A DNA stretch of 46,523 nucleotides, taken from NCBI RefSeq assembly GCF_015350795.1, contig NZ_JADKSH010000008.1, forward strand, positions 1-46,523. The letters are read 5' to 3'. Position 1 is the first letter of the stretch. Each line of letters opens with the position of its first letter. This document shows positions 19,996 to 29,268 of this stretch, piece after piece. The position numbers and the translations under genes were made by a program. The notes under the pieces are model-generated. The model was given only the letters and a program-made list of their open reading frames with translations, was not told where the DNA came from and did no database searches. Origin of the DNA: Microbacterium sp. VKM Ac-2870. Lineage in GTDB: Bacteria; Actinomycetota; Actinomycetes; Actinomycetales; Microbacteriaceae.

Positions 19996-22707
19996 ATGCA
20001 TTCATCTGGAACCAACACCAGCGTAGGGAGCGGGAGGCCCCCCGTCACGCGGGGTGAGCTGCATAAGCGGTTGCGGCGCGTGTCGCGTCGTGTGAAGCGG
20101 AGCGTCGCTGCTGTCGCCGTCGCGGGCGTTGCGGTGACCGGTTTCGCGGTGGCGGCGCCGGCTATGGCGACGTCGGAAGGTGCCGGCCTGAATCTGTCCG
20201 GCGACTTTGGCGCGTACGGCTTCCGTGGTGCGCAGATTCAGGACGGACTGGCGGTGTTCTGCCTGGACTGGACGTATGACGCGCCGATCGGGTCGAGCCC
20301 GGCGAGTGTGTACCGGGCGACGAGCCTGGGCGCGAACGGCTCCGGCAATCAGCACGGCGTTGGCGGGACCGAGCTGGGGCGCATCAACTACATCCTCAGC
20401 ACGTGGGGCGGAACGGGAGATAACACGACCGCGGCCGCGGTCGATCTCGCCGTGTCGTCGTACCTGCAAAACGGGGGCGTGGACGGCATGGCCAAGTACG
20501 TGTCCCAGTCCAGCCAGGGTCCCGCGGTACTTGCCGCGGCGCGCTCAATGGTCGACCAGGCCAACGCGATCACCATCGGTGGCTCGACGGCGCCCGGGTC
20601 GGGGAAGCTCTACTTCATAGTCGACCCCAACAACAACTACCAGGGCACTGTGGAGATGCAGGGCACAGCGGGATCGACGGGTGACATCACCCTGACGAAC
20701 GGGTTCTTCGACGACAACGGCAACGGCATTCAGGATGCTGGCGAGTCGAACGTGAAGCCGAACGCGCAGGCGAACACGAAGTACAGCGTGCACGGGCTGC
20801 CGCCGGAGGGTGCGACGACGTACAAGATCTCCGGGACGGGTAACTGGTCGACCGGTGGCGGCACGGTGTGGCCGGCTGAGGTCGACGTGCTCGAGTTCGG
20901 TGGCGGGATGCAGCGCATGGCGCGCGCGATCGGGCCGGTGCAGGTGCAGTCCAACTTCCAGGTGTCGGGTATGGACCCGAACACCCGCTCGGTGGTGTTC
21001 GCTCCGGTGCTGTCGACGACGGCGACGACGTTCGTTCAGGCGGGTCAGCCGTTCACCGATCAGCTGGTGTTCTCTCCGGCCGCGGTCGACGGGCTCAACA
21101 ACCCGTGGTTCCGGTCGGCTACGACCGGCAACTACGCGCCAGTGAAGGCTACGGGCGTCGTGTACGGGCCGTTCCAGTCGCAGCCGGCGGAGTCGGACAC
21201 GGTTCCGGCTGGTGCGCCGGTTGCGGGTGAGGCGACGATCACGACCTCGCTGACAGACGGCCCCGCCGTTCCGTACACCGCGAACACGAACACGACAGCC
21301 GCGACGAGCGGCTTCTACACGTGGGTGTGGAAGATCAGCGCCGCCGATCAGGCCGCGGGCACGCAGCGCATCATCCCCGAGGGTTACGCCTGGCAGGACC
21401 GTTTCGGTCAGGTCGTGGAGTCGTCGGTGGTGCCGATGAACATCACGGGCGTCACTGAGGTGAAGTCGGCGGAGGTGCCGCTCAGTGGTGTCGCGCAGGA
21501 CACGGCCACGATCAACTCGGGCGGCTACTGGCTGCAGGAGAACGCGGCGAATGTCCCGGTGAAGATCACCTGGAAGGCGTACCACGACACGAGCGAGCAG
21601 ACCCCGGCGCGCGTTCCGGCGACGGCGATCCCGTCGACGGCGACCCTGCTGGGCACGTACTCGACGCAGGTGACGAACGTGGGCAACATCACCACGCCCG
21701 CCTCTCTCGCTGACGGCGGCATTCAGGCGCCGGACGCCAAGGGCGGATGGATCGTGTGGGTGCTGAGCATCGACGACCAGGATCAGCCCCGTCCGGGCTA
21801 CGTCCGGCCGTTCTCGGACGACTACGGCGTCCCTTCGGAGATTCAGAAGATCGCCCTGCCCGAGGTTGCGACCAAGGCGCAGCCGGGCGTGAAGCCCGGT
21901 CAGACGATCACCGACACCGCCACGGTCACCGGCACACTGCCGGCGGATGGTGCGGAGCTGCACTTCGAGCTGTATAAGGCGACGAAGAACACCGCGGGGG
22001 AGTGGGTCTGCGAGGCGGGCAACCTCCTGTGGACGTCGCAGTCGCAGCATGTCGAGACGACCGGTGACTACGTGTCGCCGGCTGCTCCCGGCCAGGTCGA
22101 CGGCGAATACCACTGGGTCGAGGTGCTGAGCTCCACGAAGGCAGGCGAGATCCACCGGGGCTTGTGCGGCCTGCCGAACGAGACCACGTTCGTCGTCGAC
22201 GTGACCACCAAGGCCAAGACCGACAGCGGCAACGCCACGGCCAAGCCGGGCGAAGCGATCTTCGACACCGCACTGCTGAACGGCCAGGTGCCCGAGAAGG
22301 GCACGCTGACGTTCGAGGCGTACCGCGTGTTCGACGGCGCGAAGGTCTGCACCGACCAGACCCGCATCTGGACGTCCGAGGCGATCACCCTCGATGGCGG
22401 TCTGGCCAAGGACCTGCAAGTCGACTCCGCGAAGTTCACCCCGGAGCTGAGCTCGAAGGCCAGCACCGTCTACTTCGTCGAGACGACCCGTGACGCCACG
22501 GGCCGGATCGTGGCGCAGGGCGAGTGCGGGGAGCCGTCCGAGACGATCCCCGTCGACGCGGCGCACCTGGCGGTGACCGGTGGTGACGCGGATGCGTCGT
22601 CGTGGGTCCTCTTCGGGGGCCTCGGGGCGCTCGGCTTCGGAGCGATCGCGGTCCTCACGGCCGCAGCGATCCGTCGTCGCCGCCAGGAGGCCACGGCCCA
22701 GCAGTAA
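19996..22707 (+). CDS. large LAxTG-anchored surface protein, probable mating adhesin
   Basis: A 903-residue secreted protein. A long twin-Arg-like signal peptide ends near APAMA (residue 57). The N-terminal domain contains FCLD (Cys near 89) and a helical AVDLAVSSYLQNG, reminiscent of thioester adhesin domains but with Asp where the bond-forming Gln would sit. Two ~110-residue repeats with paired Cys (about residues 620-855) look like Ig-like stalk domains. The end is a cell-wall sorting signal: LAVTG near 858, a hydrophobic helix and RRRR. LAxTG is the class E sortase motif. The start at 19996 has an AGGAAG ribosome site. It heads the transfer operon, suggesting mate attachment. Confidence 0.8.
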   Translation: MHSSGTNTSVGSGRPPVTRGELHKRLRRVSRRVKRSVAAVAVAGVAVTGFAVAAPAMATSEGAGLNLSGDFGAYGFRGAQIQDGLAVFCLDWTYDAPIGSSPASVYRATSLGANGSGNQHGVGGTELGRINYILSTWGGTGDNTTAAAVDLAVSSYLQNGGVDGMAKYVSQSSQGPAVLAAARSMVDQANAITIGGSTAPGSGKLYFIVDPNNNYQGTVEMQGTAGSTGDITLTNGFFDDNGNGIQDAGESNVKPNAQANTKYSVHGLPPEGATTYKISGTGNWSTGGGTVWPAEVDVLEFGGGMQRMARAIGPVQVQSNFQVSGMDPNTRSVVFAPVLSTTATTFVQAGQPFTDQLVFSPAAVDGLNNPWFRSATTGNYAPVKATGVVYGPFQSQPAESDTVPAGAPVAGEATITTSLTDGPAVPYTANTNTTAATSGFYTWVWKISAADQAAGTQRIIPEGYAWQDRFGQVVESSVVPMNITGVTEVKSAEVPLSGVAQDTATINSGGYWLQENAANVPVKITWKAYHDTSEQTPARVPATAIPSTATLLGTYSTQVTNVGNITTPASLADGGIQAPDAKGGWIVWVLSIDDQDQPRPGYVRPFSDDYGVPSEIQKIALPEVATKAQPGVKPGQTITDTATVTGTLPADGAELHFELYKATKNTAGEWVCEAGNLLWTSQSQHVETTGDYVSPAAPGQVDGEYHWVEVLSSTKAGEIHRGLCGLPNETTFVVDVTTKAKTDSGNATAKPGEAIFDTALLNGQVPEKGTLTFEAYRVFDGAKVCTDQTRIWTSEAITLDGGLAKDLQVDSAKFTPELSSKASTVYFVETTRDATGRIVAQGECGEPSETIPVDAAHLAVTGGDADASSWVLFGGLGALGFGAIAVLTAAAIRRRRQEATAQQ

Positions 22708-22765
22708 CCCCCGGAAGGCGCCGCACACCACCTCTCTCGGCGGCAGCACTTCCGGCCCCCCAAGA

Positions 22766-22798
22766 CCCCGCGGGGGCTTCCCCAGAGCCCCCGCGGGG
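22766..22798 (+). terminator. 13 bp stem-loop after the surface-protein gene
   Basis: CCCCGCGGGGGCT and AGCCCCCGCGGGG, perfectly complementary around a 7-base loop, in the gap before the next gene. There is no U-tract. The stem could partly terminate or stabilise the upstream message, giving more surface protein than downstream transfer proteins. Confidence 0.55.
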
Positions 22799-22830
22799 CA
22801 CCCACAGAAACAGCGAGACGGACGAGGATC

Positions 22831-23991
22831 ATGACCGAGAACAACTCTCCCGAGCAGGCCCCCGAGGCGGAGACTGCCGAGCAGCCCGCCCCGGCGACGA
22901 GCCGCCGGCGGATGCCGTGGTGGGCGTGGGCCGGTATCGCGGCCGTGGCGATCGCAGCAGCGATCGCTATCCCGTTGTCCGTCACCGCGGCAACCCACAC
23001 CGCTGCTCTCGACGGGTACCGTCAGTCGACGTCCACCGCGGCGGAGGCGGCGGACACCGCGACGAAGGCCGCTGCACAGCTCGCCGCGACAAGCGCGGCG
23101 GCGGTGTCGGAGGCCGACGCTCTGCAGGCGATCGTCGATCAGACGCCCGCTGAGCTCGTCGCGGACCCCGCGACGCGTGACGCGGCGGCCGCGGCGATCG
23201 TGCAGCTGCGCACCTCCGCGACAATGCCCGCGATCGACGTTCCCGCCATTGCCGAGTGGGGCTCTGTGCAGGAGTCGGCGTCGACCGACGACCTCAACAT
23301 CGCGGCGAGCACCGCCGCTTCCTACACGTCCACGACGGAGAGCCTGGTCAGCCAGGCCAGCGCTGCCCAGGCGAAGATCAGTGACGATCTCACCGCCGCG
23401 CAGACCGCGATCGACAACCTCGTAGCCTCGGCCGCGGCGAAGGGCGCAACGCTCGTCTACGACCGGGCTGGTGACGGTGAGAAGCAGGCCCTCACGGCCG
23501 CTGTTGCCGCGCTCCAGGCGCGCAAGGCAGGCGCGGACCGTCCCAGCACGGCGGACACCACCGGCCTCGTCGGTGGGTACGTCGCCGCGGTGAACGCAGC
23601 GAAGGCATCCCACGATGCCGCGATCGCGGCCGACCAGAACAACACCGGCGGAAGCGACTCCGGCAACACCGGCGGCTCCAGCGGCGGGTCGGGCGGGTCG
23701 GGCGGCGGAGGGGGTAGCTGGGGAGGCGGCGGCTCTGGTGGCTCCGGCGGATCGACCGGCGGCGGTTCAGGAGGCTCCGGCGGCGGCAACTCAGGAGGAG
23801 GCACCGTCGATCCGGGGCCGCGTGGAGCTATCCATATGACGGGCTCCGCGTGTCAGGGGTCTGGTGGGTCCTCGTCGTCGAGCTGGGGGAGCGGCCTGGT
23901 CGCACCTTCGGACTCCACCATCACGAACGTGTGGGAGTCCTACGGAGACTCCTGGGGCATTTCGTGGCAGTGCAACGCGATCGACTTCTGA
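22831..23991 (+). CDS. membrane-anchored coiled-coil protein with Gly-rich linker
   Basis: A 386-residue protein: an acidic cytoplasmic start, one membrane helix at about 31-53 (WAWAGIAAVAIAAAIAIPLS), then ~200 residues of Ala-rich coiled coil, a Gly/Ser linker of about 60 residues and a short C-terminal domain with two Cys (GSACQG and WQCNAIDF) that may form a disulfide outside the cell. The family is unrecognised. Its place after the surface adhesin and before channel genes suggests a structural or contact role in conjugation across the thick cell wall. Confidence 0.65.
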   Translation: MTENNSPEQAPEAETAEQPAPATSRRRMPWWAWAGIAAVAIAAAIAIPLSVTAATHTAALDGYRQSTSTAAEAADTATKAAAQLAATSAAAVSEADALQAIVDQTPAELVADPATRDAAAAAIVQLRTSATMPAIDVPAIAEWGSVQESASTDDLNIAASTAASYTSTTESLVSQASAAQAKISDDLTAAQTAIDNLVASAAAKGATLVYDRAGDGEKQALTAAVAALQARKAGADRPSTADTTGLVGGYVAAVNAAKASHDAAIAADQNNTGGSDSGNTGGSSGGSGGSGGGGGSWGGGGSGGSGGSTGGGSGGSGGGNSGGGTVDPGPRGAIHMTGSACQGSGGSSSSSWGSGLVAPSDSTITNVWESYGDSWGISWQCNAIDF

Positions 23992-24003
23992 ACGGAGAGA
24001 ACT

Positions 24004-24615
24004 GTGTTGGTTGAGGGGGATGTTCGCATCGTTCCGGCGGGAGCCGGGTTGGTGCGGTTTCGAGACACCGCGTTGCTAGTCGACCGTGATGATGCGGTCC
24101 ATTGGTTGCTGCGGTGCGTCACGCCGGCTGTCCTACTGGCGAGCACCGGAGCGAGCGAATACGGGTTGGAGATTCGGCACGCTGCGGATGCCCTCCGCAG
24201 CGCGGTCGAGATCACCGCGACGAGGCATCGCACTCGTGACGTCGAGAAGGTAACCCGGTGGCTCGGTGAGGCGCGCACGGGGCTGTTGCGGGACGCCGAC
24301 GACATCGCCGGGCGACTCGAGACGCGGAGGATGCCGGTGCGGTTCCTCGCACTGCACGGCTCGGTGCCGGGAATGCTCGAGGCGCGCTTCGCGACTCTCG
24401 TAGACGTCGTGGCGATGATCCGTCGGCTGCCCGGCACCGGCGTGGTGGTGACGGAGGCGTACCGCGCGGCGGTCGCGGCGATCTGCCGGTCCATGCTCCT
24501 CGCGCAGCTGTGCATGGACCGGAAGCTCGTGCCCGATCGTCTCGAAGAGGCGTACCGGCACGCTCTGACGCTCCTGGCGTCAGTGAGCGAGGAATCGAAC
24601 GGAACGGAGAGGTGA
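24004..24615 (+). CDS. hypothetical transfer-operon protein, 203 aa
   Basis: A GTG-started 203-residue protein, MLVEGDVRIVPAGAGLVRFR, 12 bases after the previous stop with GGAGAG as ribosome site. The N-terminal 50 residues look like strands; the rest is helical and charged. There is no signal peptide or membrane helix, so it is probably cytoplasmic. No family is recognised; it ends 2 bases before the next gene and belongs to the transfer operon by position only. Confidence 0.6.
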   Translation: MLVEGDVRIVPAGAGLVRFRDTALLVDRDDAVHWLLRCVTPAVLLASTGASEYGLEIRHAADALRSAVEITATRHRTRDVEKVTRWLGEARTGLLRDADDIAGRLETRRMPVRFLALHGSVPGMLEARFATLVDVVAMIRRLPGTGVVVTEAYRAAVAAICRSMLLAQLCMDRKLVPDRLEEAYRHALTLLASVSEESNGTER

Positions 24616-24617
24616 AC

Positions 24618-25337
24618 ATGACGAAGAAGACCGGGATTCTAATCGGCGCCGTGTCCGCGGTGGCCGTGGCTGTCGTCGCGACGGTCGTCGTGGTCACGGC
24701 GGGCCAGGGCGGCGGCGAGCCGTCGACGGCGGGGACGCGGACGCCGCTGACGGTGGTGACGCCCGGCGCATCGGTGAAGCCCAGTGCGGCTGTAGCGTCC
24801 CCTGAAGCTCCCACAGGCGACGGGGCTACGGCCGCGGGCTGGGTGGTCGAGCCGACCACGACGAACGCAGCGGAGTACGCGGAAGCTGCGCTGCGCGCGG
24901 TCACGACGTTCGACACCCGGAAGGCCACACGCGAGGAGTACCTCGCCTATCTCAAGACCTGGATGACCACCTTCGTGCGGGATACCCCTGGCAAGGATCT
25001 CGACGCACACCAGACCGAGCTAGCTCTTGAGAAGCTCGCGAGTGACGTGATCCCGCCGACGGATCTCTGGGACGAGATGACGGCGATGCAAGTGACAGCT
25101 GAGCCGTCGTTCCCTGACGGGAACCTCGTCGCGGATGCGCCGAACAACTACGGCCTCGGCTTCACCGTGAATGTGCAGACCACCTACCGTCCCCATGAAT
25201 CGACCGAGGAATCGTGGGCGGATAGTCGCCATCTCTTCGTGTTGGTGCGGTGTGACGAGTACACAATTCCGCGCCCTGGGAGCGATCAGAAGCCGGGTGA
25301 CTGCAAGGTCATCAACTGGGCGAAGCTGACTGGCTGA
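24618..25337 (+). CDS. membrane-anchored transfer protein, VirB8/TcpC-like
   Basis: A 239-residue protein with one N-terminal membrane helix (about 5-27), a Thr/Pro-rich spacer to about residue 75, and an external domain with a helix-rich start (EYAEAALRAVTTFDTRKATR) and later strands (GLGFTVNVQTTYRP, FVLVRCDEYTI). This order suits the NTF2-like periplasmic domain of VirB8/TcpC channel proteins, but there is no diagnostic motif, so it is an inference from topology and neighbours. Its stop overlaps the peptidase start by one base. Confidence 0.55.
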   Translation: MTKKTGILIGAVSAVAVAVVATVVVVTAGQGGGEPSTAGTRTPLTVVTPGASVKPSAAVASPEAPTGDGATAAGWVVEPTTTNAAEYAEAALRAVTTFDTRKATREEYLAYLKTWMTTFVRDTPGKDLDAHQTELALEKLASDVIPPTDLWDEMTAMQVTAEPSFPDGNLVADAPNNYGLGFTVNVQTTYRPHESTEESWADSRHLFVLVRCDEYTIPRPGSDQKPGDCKVINWAKLTG

Positions 25338-25948
25338 TGCCGGCTCCAGCTGCAGCCGCGGCCGTCGCGAAGGCGGGGCTTATTCGCAAAGCGCTGCGGT
25401 ACCTGATGCCGCTCGTGGCGGCAGGGTTCCTGCTTGTCGGCTTGGCGGGCTCGTTCCTGTTCATGGCTGTGTCGGCAAGCGCGTCCGGAGGAGCGTCGAC
25501 GCAGCCAGCGCCGACGCTCGGGCCGGTCGTTCCGGGGTCGTGGATCGTTCCGGTATCGGATTCCTACTCGGTGACGAGCTGGTTCGGGTACCGCCCTGAC
25601 GTGATCCCGCACCAGCACAACGGTGTCGACCTGGCGATGGCCGGCGGATGCGGGTCGGTCGTCGTTGCGGCCAACTCCGGCACAGTCACCTACGCCGCGT
25701 GGGCGGATGGCGGCTGGGGCAATCGGGTGCTGATCGCGCACCCGGACGGCACGATGACCGGCTACGCGCATCTGCAGAACGGCTCGTTTCTCGTCCACCC
25801 CGGTCAGACGGTGCAGACCGGCACCCCTCTGGCACGGGAAGGCAACACCGGTATCGGCACAGGCTGCCACCTCCACTTCGAGACCTTCATCAACGGGACC
25901 CGGGTCAACCCGGTGCCCTTCATGGCTGCACGCGGCATCACGTTCTAA
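25337..25948 (+). CDS. M23-family (LytM-type) cell-wall peptidase of the T4SS
   Basis: A 203-residue protein with a membrane helix at about 22-46 and an extracellular M23 domain. Zinc ligands are seen in HNGVDLA (His near 94) and HLHFE (near 178-182), with the typical GNRVLIAHPDG and GYAHLQNG segments between them. Such enzymes cut peptide cross-bridges to open peptidoglycan for the conjugation channel, the role filled by VirB1 or TcpG-type lytic enzymes elsewhere. The catalytic set is complete. Confidence 0.85.
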   Translation: MPAPAAAAAVAKAGLIRKALRYLMPLVAAGFLLVGLAGSFLFMAVSASASGGASTQPAPTLGPVVPGSWIVPVSDSYSVTSWFGYRPDVIPHQHNGVDLAMAGGCGSVVVAANSGTVTYAAWADGGWGNRVLIAHPDGTMTGYAHLQNGSFLVHPGQTVQTGTPLAREGNTGIGTGCHLHFETFINGTRVNPVPFMAARGITF

Positions 25949-25965
25949 CGAAAGGAAACACCCTC

Positions 25966-26259
25966 ATGACTCTGCTCCACCTCCTGCCTCTGGTCGACGT
26001 CCCCCCGATCACCCCGAACTTCGACGCCCCCTGGATGAAGGGCGTGCAGGTGATCGTGTCGTACATCCTCGGCACGGCCCTGGTGCTGATGATCCTCGCG
26101 CTGATCTTCGCGATCGTGTCCCTGGTGACCTCAATCCTCCCGGACGGGGCGCGCAGCTGGGCGGGCAAGAACATCGTCAAGGTGTTCATCGCGACGGCCG
26201 CTCTGGCGGGTATCAGCGGCCTGTTCCAGTGGATCGTGAACTTCAACTTCGGGTTCTGA
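25966..26259 (+). CDS. small two-helix protein, VirB2/pilin-like
   Basis: A 97-residue protein with an AAAGGAAA ribosome site and two long membrane helices (about 31-55 and 70-90) separated by a short basic loop, DGARSWAGKN. Size, topology and position directly before a polytopic VirB6-like protein match the VirB2/TrbC-like subunit of Gram-positive transfer systems. The sequence itself carries no diagnostic motif. Confidence 0.6.
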   Translation: MTLLHLLPLVDVPPITPNFDAPWMKGVQVIVSYILGTALVLMILALIFAIVSLVTSILPDGARSWAGKNIVKVFIATAALAGISGLFQWIVNFNFGF

Positions 26260-26260
26260 A

Positions 26261-27775
26261 ATGCGTCCCGTCCTGCGCTGGAGCGTCGGCATCGCCGTCG
26301 CCGTTCTCCTCACCCTGACGGGTGCGGGGGCGGCGACGGCCGCAGACGTACCCACCACCATGACCGCGGCACAGGCGGTGCGCGCGCCCGCCTCGGATGA
26401 CGGCCCGGTCGAGGGTCAGGCGTGGTCTTCGCCGGCGGTGCCGGCATCTTGCACCCGAAGCGGCATCACCGTCACCTGCACACCGGAGAGCTCGTCGAGC
26501 TCCGTCGCGATGAGCTGCTACCTCGACGTCCCGCTCGATGGCACGAGCGTGACGGTGTGCGCCAGTTCGAAGGACTCCCAGACCGAGCTGGAGAGGACGC
26601 CAGGGAAGAAGCTGGACTATCAGTGGGGTTGCGCGCAGACGTGGGACTGGTGCGGGATCATGGAGAGCACCGCCGAGGCGATATCTGTTCAGGCGATCGA
26701 CACGGCGGGCCGCACGGTCTCTGCGATCAGCTTCACGACGAAGAGCGCCCTGTGGTCGGCCGCGATGGGCCAGTGGAGCTTCTGGGTGTGGGCCGTGTGG
26801 ATCGTGATCCTCGCGGCGGGAATCATCGGGATCACGCAAGCCGCGTTCACCGGTTCGTTTGGTGACGTATTGGGCGCGATCGGACGCCTAGCGGTCACGG
26901 TCCCTCTGACGCAAGCGCAGCTGTGGCTGATGGGCTCGATCAGCGATGCGATCAACGAGCTCACACTGACCCTGTTCGCCTCCTCGGACCCGTTCGGCAC
27001 GATCGTGTCTCTGCTATTCAGCGGCGGCCAGGTGAACCCGTTCTCCGGGGCGGGTGCCGCGCTGCTGGTGCTGGTCGCGATGGGGCTCATGCTGCTGGTC
27101 TTCATCGTCCGAAACGTGGCCTTGGCGGCGCTGGTGATGGTCGGGCCGATCGCTTGGATGTTGTTCCCGATGCGTGAAATCGGCAGGCAGTGGGTGAGCC
27201 GGTACCTGTCGGCATACGGTGCGACGCTGATGACCGGACCCATCATGATGAGCCTGCTCGCTTTCACAACGAGCGGACTGAAGTCGGTGTCGTCGTTGTG
27301 GGACCCGGCGATCTGGCCGTTCATGATCGGGATCATCGTCATCTGCTTCGCCCCTCTGGCGGTGTTCAGCGTGTTCTCGTTCGTGGGGAACTCGGTCATC
27401 GATGGGGCAGCGAGCGGCGCAGGCCACGCGGCGCGAAATGTCAGCAGTCGTGTGTCGCGCCAGATCCCGTCCCCGCGTCTTGGGGGCGCTGGTGGCGGCG
27501 TACCACGAGGCGGCGGGTCAACCCCGTCGATCACGGGAGGAAGCGGCCGGTCAACCCCTGGGGGTAGCGGTCCGGGGCCGCGGTCGACGAGCCCCCGTCC
27601 CAGCGGGCCAGGTCCGTCCGGCGGATCGTCCGCGGCGCCGCCGACGCGACGCGGGGCTCGTGAGAGCGCACCTCAGTCGGCGCCGATGCCGCGCAGCGGC
27701 GGGGCCGCACGTCCGACGGGCGGGGTGGGTTCGCCGCCGTCCGCATACCGCAGTGCAGGAAGGAAGCCGAGCTGA
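26261..27775 (+). CDS. polytopic transfer protein, VirB6/TrbL-like
   Basis: A 504-residue protein with a signal peptide (cut near TAADV, residue 28), an external Cys-containing region (SCTRSGITVTCTPES, then WGCAQTWDWCGIM), then six or so membrane helices between about residues 160 and 380, and a cytoplasmic ~110-residue Gly/Pro/Ser/Arg tail. This is the usual plan of VirB6/TrbL channel proteins in Actinobacteria. The start is one base after the pilin-like stop; its last base is the first of the next gene. Confidence 0.75.
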   Translation: MRPVLRWSVGIAVAVLLTLTGAGAATAADVPTTMTAAQAVRAPASDDGPVEGQAWSSPAVPASCTRSGITVTCTPESSSSSVAMSCYLDVPLDGTSVTVCASSKDSQTELERTPGKKLDYQWGCAQTWDWCGIMESTAEAISVQAIDTAGRTVSAISFTTKSALWSAAMGQWSFWVWAVWIVILAAGIIGITQAAFTGSFGDVLGAIGRLAVTVPLTQAQLWLMGSISDAINELTLTLFASSDPFGTIVSLLFSGGQVNPFSGAGAALLVLVAMGLMLLVFIVRNVALAALVMVGPIAWMLFPMREIGRQWVSRYLSAYGATLMTGPIMMSLLAFTTSGLKSVSSLWDPAIWPFMIGIIVICFAPLAVFSVFSFVGNSVIDGAASGAGHAARNVSSRVSRQIPSPRLGGAGGGVPRGGGSTPSITGGSGRSTPGGSGPGPRSTSPRPSGPGPSGGSSAAPPTRRGARESAPQSAPMPRSGGAARPTGGVGSPPSAYRSAGRKPS

Positions 27776-29268
27776 TGAGCATCGATGACAAGGAGCTCGC
27801 GCGTCCCGTGCGGCTGCCGGCGCGATCCTCGCAGGGGATCGTGCTGGGCCTGGACCCGTGGCAGGTGACGTCGCTGCTGGTCGCCGCGGCGATCGTGCTC
27901 GTCGCGGTGCAGCAGATCGGCCCCTGGGGGCTGCTGGTCGCCTCCCCGCTGTATCTGACGTTCGCGATCAGCGGCGTTGTCCGCCGGCATGGGATGTCGT
28001 TGCCGCGGTGGTGGGCAGTCAATTTCAACTACACGAGGCGCGCGCACCCGTGGGTGCACGCGAACAAGGAGGTTTTCATGCCCGAACGGGAGCGTCGAGC
28101 GGGAACGGTGCGGCTGCCTGGCCGGCTGGGGAAGGTGCAGCTGTGGGAGTCCGACGGCATCGCGGCTGTGTACGACATGGCCGGCAAAACGCTGTCGATC
28201 ATCGCGCAGGTCGAAGTACCCGGGTTCCTCATGCGGGACCTCGAGGTACGGGCGGAGCTCGCGGAGCGGTGGTCGATGGTCCTCGCCTCCTTCACGCAGC
28301 GTCCCGGTGTGAAGCGGGTGACAACGCAGGAACGCACCCACCCGGGCACGATCGACGTCGCCCGCAGCTTCTTCGCCGCTCACGCGCTGGCGGGTGCTCC
28401 CGCAAGTGCGGTGCAGCGGTATGCGGAGGTGCAGGACGTGTCGGAGGGGTTCGCGATCGCGCACCGCGGGTATCTGACCCTCACCTACGACCTGACCTTG
28501 ATGAGCGCGCAGCTGAAAGCGCTCGGGGGAGGGCAGGCTGCGATCGAACGGCTCGCCGCGGTCGAGGCGGGCAACGTGTCCGGCGCTCTGGAGGGCACCG
28601 AGATCGAGATCACGAAGTGGCTGTCGGTGCGCGGTGTCGCCGCCCTCGCCCGTGCGGCGTTCGACCCGGCAGCGGTGTCGATGATCGAAAGCCGCACGGG
28701 CGAGGACGAAGGCGTGGACCCGGCCGCGATGGGCCCGATGTTCATGGAGGAGCCGCGGGGTGCGAGCGGCCTCGTGTGGACGGACTCCGGCGTGCACACG
28801 ACGCTGTGGATCCACGAGTGGCCACGAGCGGCCGCACCGATCGGTTTCGTCAACGATCTGGTCTTCGCCCGCCACCCCGTGACAGGACAGGCAATCTCCC
28901 ACATCTTCACCGTGGTGCTCGCACCCGTCACCCAGAAGGAGGCGTTCAAGCGCATCCAGAGGGAGAAGAAGACGTGGCGATCGAACGAGAAGATGCGTGC
29001 GCGTCGCGGTGAGGGCGGCAACGCGGTCGACCAGAAGGACTACGACGCGCTCGAGCAGCAGGAGCAGGATCTCGTCGCCGGTCAGGGCGAATACCGGTAC
29101 GGCGCGTATCTGACGATCACGGCGCGGGATGAGGCGGAACTGGAGCAGGCCGTCGCCGGCGCACGCAACGCTCTGTCGCGCAGCCGCATGGAGGCGCAGG
29201 TGCTGTACGGCCAGCAGGGTCAGGCGTTGCTCGTGAACGCCCTCCCGATCGGGCTGGGGCTGAAGTGA
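27775..29268 (+). CDS. SCO6880-type T4SS protein (PrgI-like plus VirB4 N-terminal-like)
   Basis: A 497-residue protein. Residues 25-70 contain two membrane helices in a PrgI-like arrangement (DPWQVTSLLVAAAIVLVAVQ, then LLVASPLYLTFAISG), followed by a large soluble domain like the N-terminal part of VirB4 proteins. It matches the SCO6880 family as I know it from Streptomyces. It probably forms the inner-membrane base that docks the VirB4 ATPase encoded next, whose start overlaps by 4 bases. No ATPase motif is present. Confidence 0.8.
   Translation: MSIDDKELARPVRLPARSSQGIVLGLDPWQVTSLLVAAAIVLVAVQQIGPWGLLVASPLYLTFAISGVVRRHGMSLPRWWAVNFNYTRRAHPWVHANKEVFMPERERRAGTVRLPGRLGKVQLWESDGIAAVYDMAGKTLSIIAQVEVPGFLMRDLEVRAELAERWSMVLASFTQRPGVKRVTTQERTHPGTIDVARSFFAAHALAGAPASAVQRYAEVQDVSEGFAIAHRGYLTLTYDLTLMSAQLKALGGGQAAIERLAAVEAGNVSGALEGTEIEITKWLSVRGVAALARAAFDPAAVSMIESRTGEDEGVDPAAMGPMFMEEPRGASGLVWTDSGVHTTLWIHEWPRAAAPIGFVNDLVFARHPVTGQAISHIFTVVLAPVTQKEAFKRIQREKKTWRSNEKMRARRGEGGNAVDQKDYDALEQQEQDLVAGQGEYRYGAYLTITARDEAELEQAVAGARNALSRSRMEAQVLYGQQGQALLVNALPIGLGLK

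Noticed and set aside
20545..23613. 1022-codon minus-strand frame
   Set aside because: Antisense to the surface-protein and coiled-coil genes; extremely Arg-rich with no motif.
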